From: Rothia nasimurium
GTDB taxonomy: Bacteria > Actinomycetota > Actinomycetes > Actinomycetales > Micrococcaceae
Assembly (NCBI RefSeq): GCF_928392795.1
Contig: NZ_CAKMTJ010000004.1
Coordinates: 1 to 64,000, forward strand
DNA: 64,000 nt
Direction of reading: 5' to 3'
This document shows positions 62,180 to 64,000 of this stretch, piece by piece; the first letter of the stretch is position 1; each line of letters opens with the position of its first letter. The position numbers and the translations under genes are program-made. A model generated the notes under the pieces. The model had not been told where the DNA came from. It saw nothing but the letters and a program-made list of their open reading frames with translations, and searched no databases.

Positions 62180-63586
62180 ATGAGCTCACCCCGCCACTAC
62201 GACCTCATCATTATCGGATCTGGCTCCGGTAACTCCCTGCCCAACGAGGACTACGAGGGCAAGAAGATTGCCATCATCGACGGCGGCCGCTTCGGCGGTA
62301 CCTGCCTCAACGTGGGCTGTATTCCCACCAAGATGTATGTCTACCCGGCCTCTACCGTTGCCCGTGCCAAGGAGGCTGCCCGTCTGGGCGTAGAGCTAGA
62401 GCACAAGCACACGGCCTGGCGGCAGATTCGCGACCGAATTTTCGGCCGCATCGACGCTATTAGTGAGGGTGGTCTGGCCTGGCGGAAGTCCCTTGAGAAC
62501 GTGGACGTCTACGAGGAATACGCTCAGCTGACCGGCCCCCGGAGCGTGGTTACGGCGTCCGGCCTTGAGCTGACCGCTGACCAGCTGGTGCTGGCTACCG
62601 GATCCCGTGTTACCCTGCCCCAGGTCCCCGGTATCGACCTGCCCCAGGTGCACACCTCAGATACCGTCATGCGTATTGATGAGCTACCCGAGCGCGTGGT
62701 GGTCATCGGCGGCGGCTTCATCGCAGCCGAGTTTGCTCACGTCTTCTCGGGTCTGGGCGCTCAGGTGACCCAGGCTGTGCGCTCAGACCGTCTGCTCCGC
62801 AGCCACGACGATACGATTGCCGAGATCTTTACCCGTGAGGCCGCCCGCCAGTGGGACCTGCGCACCAACCACGCCCTGAAGGCTATCGAACCTGCCGACG
62901 ACGGGTCTGTGACGGTGGTATTTGAGGACGCCGGTGAGCGGGTTACCGTGCCCGCTGACCTGGTGCTGGTGGCAACGGGCCGCACCCCGAACTCCGATAC
63001 TCTCGATGCTGCCACCTACTTTGATGTGGATGAGCGGGGCCTGGTGCAGGTGGATGAGTACCAGCGGGTGCTCTCCGGCGGCCAGCCGGTCAAGGGCGTC
63101 TGGGCCCTGGGCGATGTGAGCTCACCCTTCCAGCTCAAGCACGTGGCTAACGCCGAGATGCGTACCGTGCAGTGGAATATGGTGCACCCAGACCAGCTGC
63201 GGGTCACCGACCACCGCTACGTGCCCGCTGCTGTGTTCACGCACCCGCCCATTGCCGCTGTGGGCCTGACCGAAAGCCAGGCACGGGAGCAGGCTGCTGC
63301 TGAAGGGTTTGAGATTACCGTCAAGGAACAGAAGTTCGGCGACGTAGCCTACGGCTGGGCTATGGACGATAGCGAAGGTATCTGCAAGCTCATTGCCCGC
63401 AAGGATACCGGCGAGCTACTGGGAGCCCACCTGATTGGTGAAGATTCACCCACCCTGATTCAGCCCCTGATCCAGGCCATGAGCTTTGGCCTGAGTGCCC
63501 GCGATATGGCCCGCGGCCAGTACTGGATCCACCCGGCCCTCACCGAGGTCGTGGAAAACGCCCTGCTGGGACTAGAGCTCGACTAG
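62180..63586 (+). CDS. mtr: Mycothione reductase
   Basis: This 468-residue flavoprotein reduces mycothiol disulfide with NADPH, the mycothiol equivalent of glutathione reductase. The FAD fold is YDLIIIGSGSGNSL; the redox pair is Cys42-Cys47 in GGTCLNVGCIPTKMYV. IRDRIFGRIDAISE and HTSDTVMRIDELPE are characteristic of Mtr rather than lipoamide dehydrogenase. A C-terminal interface with HPALTEVVENALL supplies the catalytic His. ATG 62180 is chosen because GAAAGGTAG lies 7-13 bases before; an earlier ATG at 62141 has no ribosome site. Presence of Mtr implies mycothiol biosynthesis, limited to Actinobacteria. Confidence 0.93.
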   Translation: MSSPRHYDLIIIGSGSGNSLPNEDYEGKKIAIIDGGRFGGTCLNVGCIPTKMYVYPASTVARAKEAARLGVELEHKHTAWRQIRDRIFGRIDAISEGGLAWRKSLENVDVYEEYAQLTGPRSVVTASGLELTADQLVLATGSRVTLPQVPGIDLPQVHTSDTVMRIDELPERVVVIGGGFIAAEFAHVFSGLGAQVTQAVRSDRLLRSHDDTIAEIFTREAARQWDLRTNHALKAIEPADDGSVTVVFEDAGERVTVPADLVLVATGRTPNSDTLDAATYFDVDERGLVQVDEYQRVLSGGQPVKGVWALGDVSSPFQLKHVANAEMRTVQWNMVHPDQLRVTDHRYVPAAVFTHPPIAAVGLTESQAREQAAAEGFEITVKEQKFGDVAYGWAMDDSEGICKLIARKDTGELLGAHLIGEDSPTLIQPLIQAMSFGLSARDMARGQYWIHPALTEVVENALLGLELD

Positions 63587-63606
63587 GCTTTCCAATAGAA
63601 ATAAAA

Positions 63607-63636
63607 AATCCCCGAGCTGAAATTGGCTCGGGGATT
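63607..63636. terminator. Terminator of mtr (bidirectional)
   Basis: AATCCCCGAGC (63607-63617) pairs with GCTCGGGGATT (63626-63636). Six A's precede it and TTCTTCTCT follows, so it can act in both directions. Confidence 0.88.
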
Positions 63637-63667
63637 CTTCTCTATGCGGGCAGATAAAGGCGCTACT

Positions 63668-63809
63668 GCTTATTCATAATGGGAGGTGTAGCAGGCTCAC
63701 AGCGAAGCTGCTGGCTCGGCGGCTGGCGTGAATCGCCCTTGTGAGCGAAGCGAACCAGGCGAGAGGGTCGGCAGCGAGCGTGAGCCTGCGAAACCGCTTA
63801 TGAATAAGC
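63668..63809. repeat. Structured intergenic repeat, copy C
   Basis: This 142-base element has perfect outer arms GCTTATTCATAA (63668-63679) / TTATGAATAAGC (63798-63809) and perfect inner arms GCAGGCTCAC (63691-63700) / GTGAGCCTGC (63780-63789). GCTGCT (63707-63712) / GGCAGC extends the stem. A small GGCG/CGCC stem lies inside. It ends one base before the stop codon of the next gene on the - strand. Twenty-eight bases are identical to inverted copy A. Confidence 0.88.
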
Positions 63810-63810
63810 T

Positions 63811-64000
63811 TTATTGAGCCTGCTCTTCGTTGTTCTGATCCTTCGCCCCGGGCAGGGGTGCGACCTGCTGGATCTTATCTGCCAGCTCGTGCAGCTTCTG
63901 CCCCTGGGTCTCGGTGAACTCCTGAATCTTCTCAGCCTGCACAGCCTTGAACTGGTCCCATTTCTCGGTCTGCTCGGCACGCAGCTCCTGAACACGCTCA
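63811..64000 (-). CDS. Coiled-coil protein, C-terminal end (partial)
   Basis: This is the 3' end (62 codons) of a - strand gene with its start beyond the window. The text ERVQELRAEQTEKWDQFKAV then QAEKIQEFTETQGQKLHELA is a Gln/Glu/Lys-rich amphipathic helix with a heptad-like pattern, followed by LADKIQQVAPLPGAKDQNNEEQAQ and a TAA stop. The reading frame is open across its full length and its codons match neighbouring genes. No family recognised from so short a part. Confidence 0.65.
   Translation of the reverse strand, partial: ERVQELRAEQTEKWDQFKAVQAEKIQEFTETQGQKLHELADKIQQVAPLPGAKDQNNEEQAQ

Noticed and set aside
63798..63995. A 65-codon Arg/Ser-rich - strand frame at the window end
   Set aside because: It overlaps, in another phase, the better frame that ends at 63811, which has coiled-coil composition and stays open to the window edge.

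Overview
The window looks like chromosomal DNA of a high-GC Gram-positive actinobacterium, most likely a member of the Micrococcaceae near Rothia. The reasons are a moderate-to-high GC content, the actinobacterial gene order tlyA-nadK-recN-pyrG-nudix-xerD / parA-scpA-scpB-rluB-tyrA-cmk-der, a gcvH-garA-ftsR-merR block, a mycothione reductase (mycothiol thiol biology), a LAxTG class E sortase substrate, and many GTG/TTG or apparently leaderless starts. The genus is an inference; the phylum is secure.

Layout. (1) 1-385: end of a 23S rRNA gene, a complete 5S rRNA and a double terminator. (2) 546-10175: a housekeeping run on the + strand (TPR-like protein, HAD phosphatase, TlyA, NAD kinase, RecN, CTP synthase, Nudix hydrolase, XerD). 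(3) 10193-21598: an accessory block inside that conserved run. It holds a flavin disulfide oxidoreductase, a complete methylcitrate module (prpDBC and a GntR regulator on the - strand, prpE divergent) with two identical palindromic operators, a GAP-family membrane protein, and an Rrf2-quinone oxidoreductase-hydrolase operon. (4) 21817-29108: parA-scpA-scpB-rluB-tyrA-cmk-der, followed by tRNA-Pro(GGG). (5) 29371-42159: a mosaic accessory region with a truncated AbiEi-like gene and decayed DNA, lactate permease, a lipoprotein, an OleT/CYP152-like P450, a lipase-like hydrolase, a half-length VOC protein, a HtaA-LRR-LAxTG surface protein, a PstI/BsuBI-type restriction-modification pair, and two alkylation-repair genes. 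(6) 42282-47609: a glycerol operon glpD-glpF-glpK on the - strand with a divergent SorC-type regulator. (7) 47807-54078: phosphatidylcholine synthase, an unknown membrane protein, a LysR regulator and bifunctional PutA. (8) 54319-64000: gcvH, garA, two MerR regulators, an orphan ParA-like ATPase, pyruvate carboxylase, a small membrane protein, mycothione reductase, and the 3' end of a coiled-coil gene.

Metabolic theme: use of host-derived carbon such as lactate (LctP), propionate (methylcitrate cycle), glycerol (GlpFKD) and proline (PutA), with pyruvate carboxylase for anaplerosis. GarA probably tunes 2-oxoglutarate flux. This suits a mucosal or oral commensal.

The most unusual signals do not fit a standard gene list. 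First, three copies of a structured intergenic repeat (18213-18440, 57068-57174, 63668-63809) have nested inverted arms and base changes that preserve pairing. Second, an octamer GCGTCCGC/GCGGACGC is strongly over-represented in coding DNA and, as inverted pairs of its core, forms the stems of several terminators, as uptake signal sequences do in other bacteria. Third, a HtaA-like haem-binding domain is fused to leucine-rich repeats on a sortase-anchored protein behind a DtxR/IdeR-like box.
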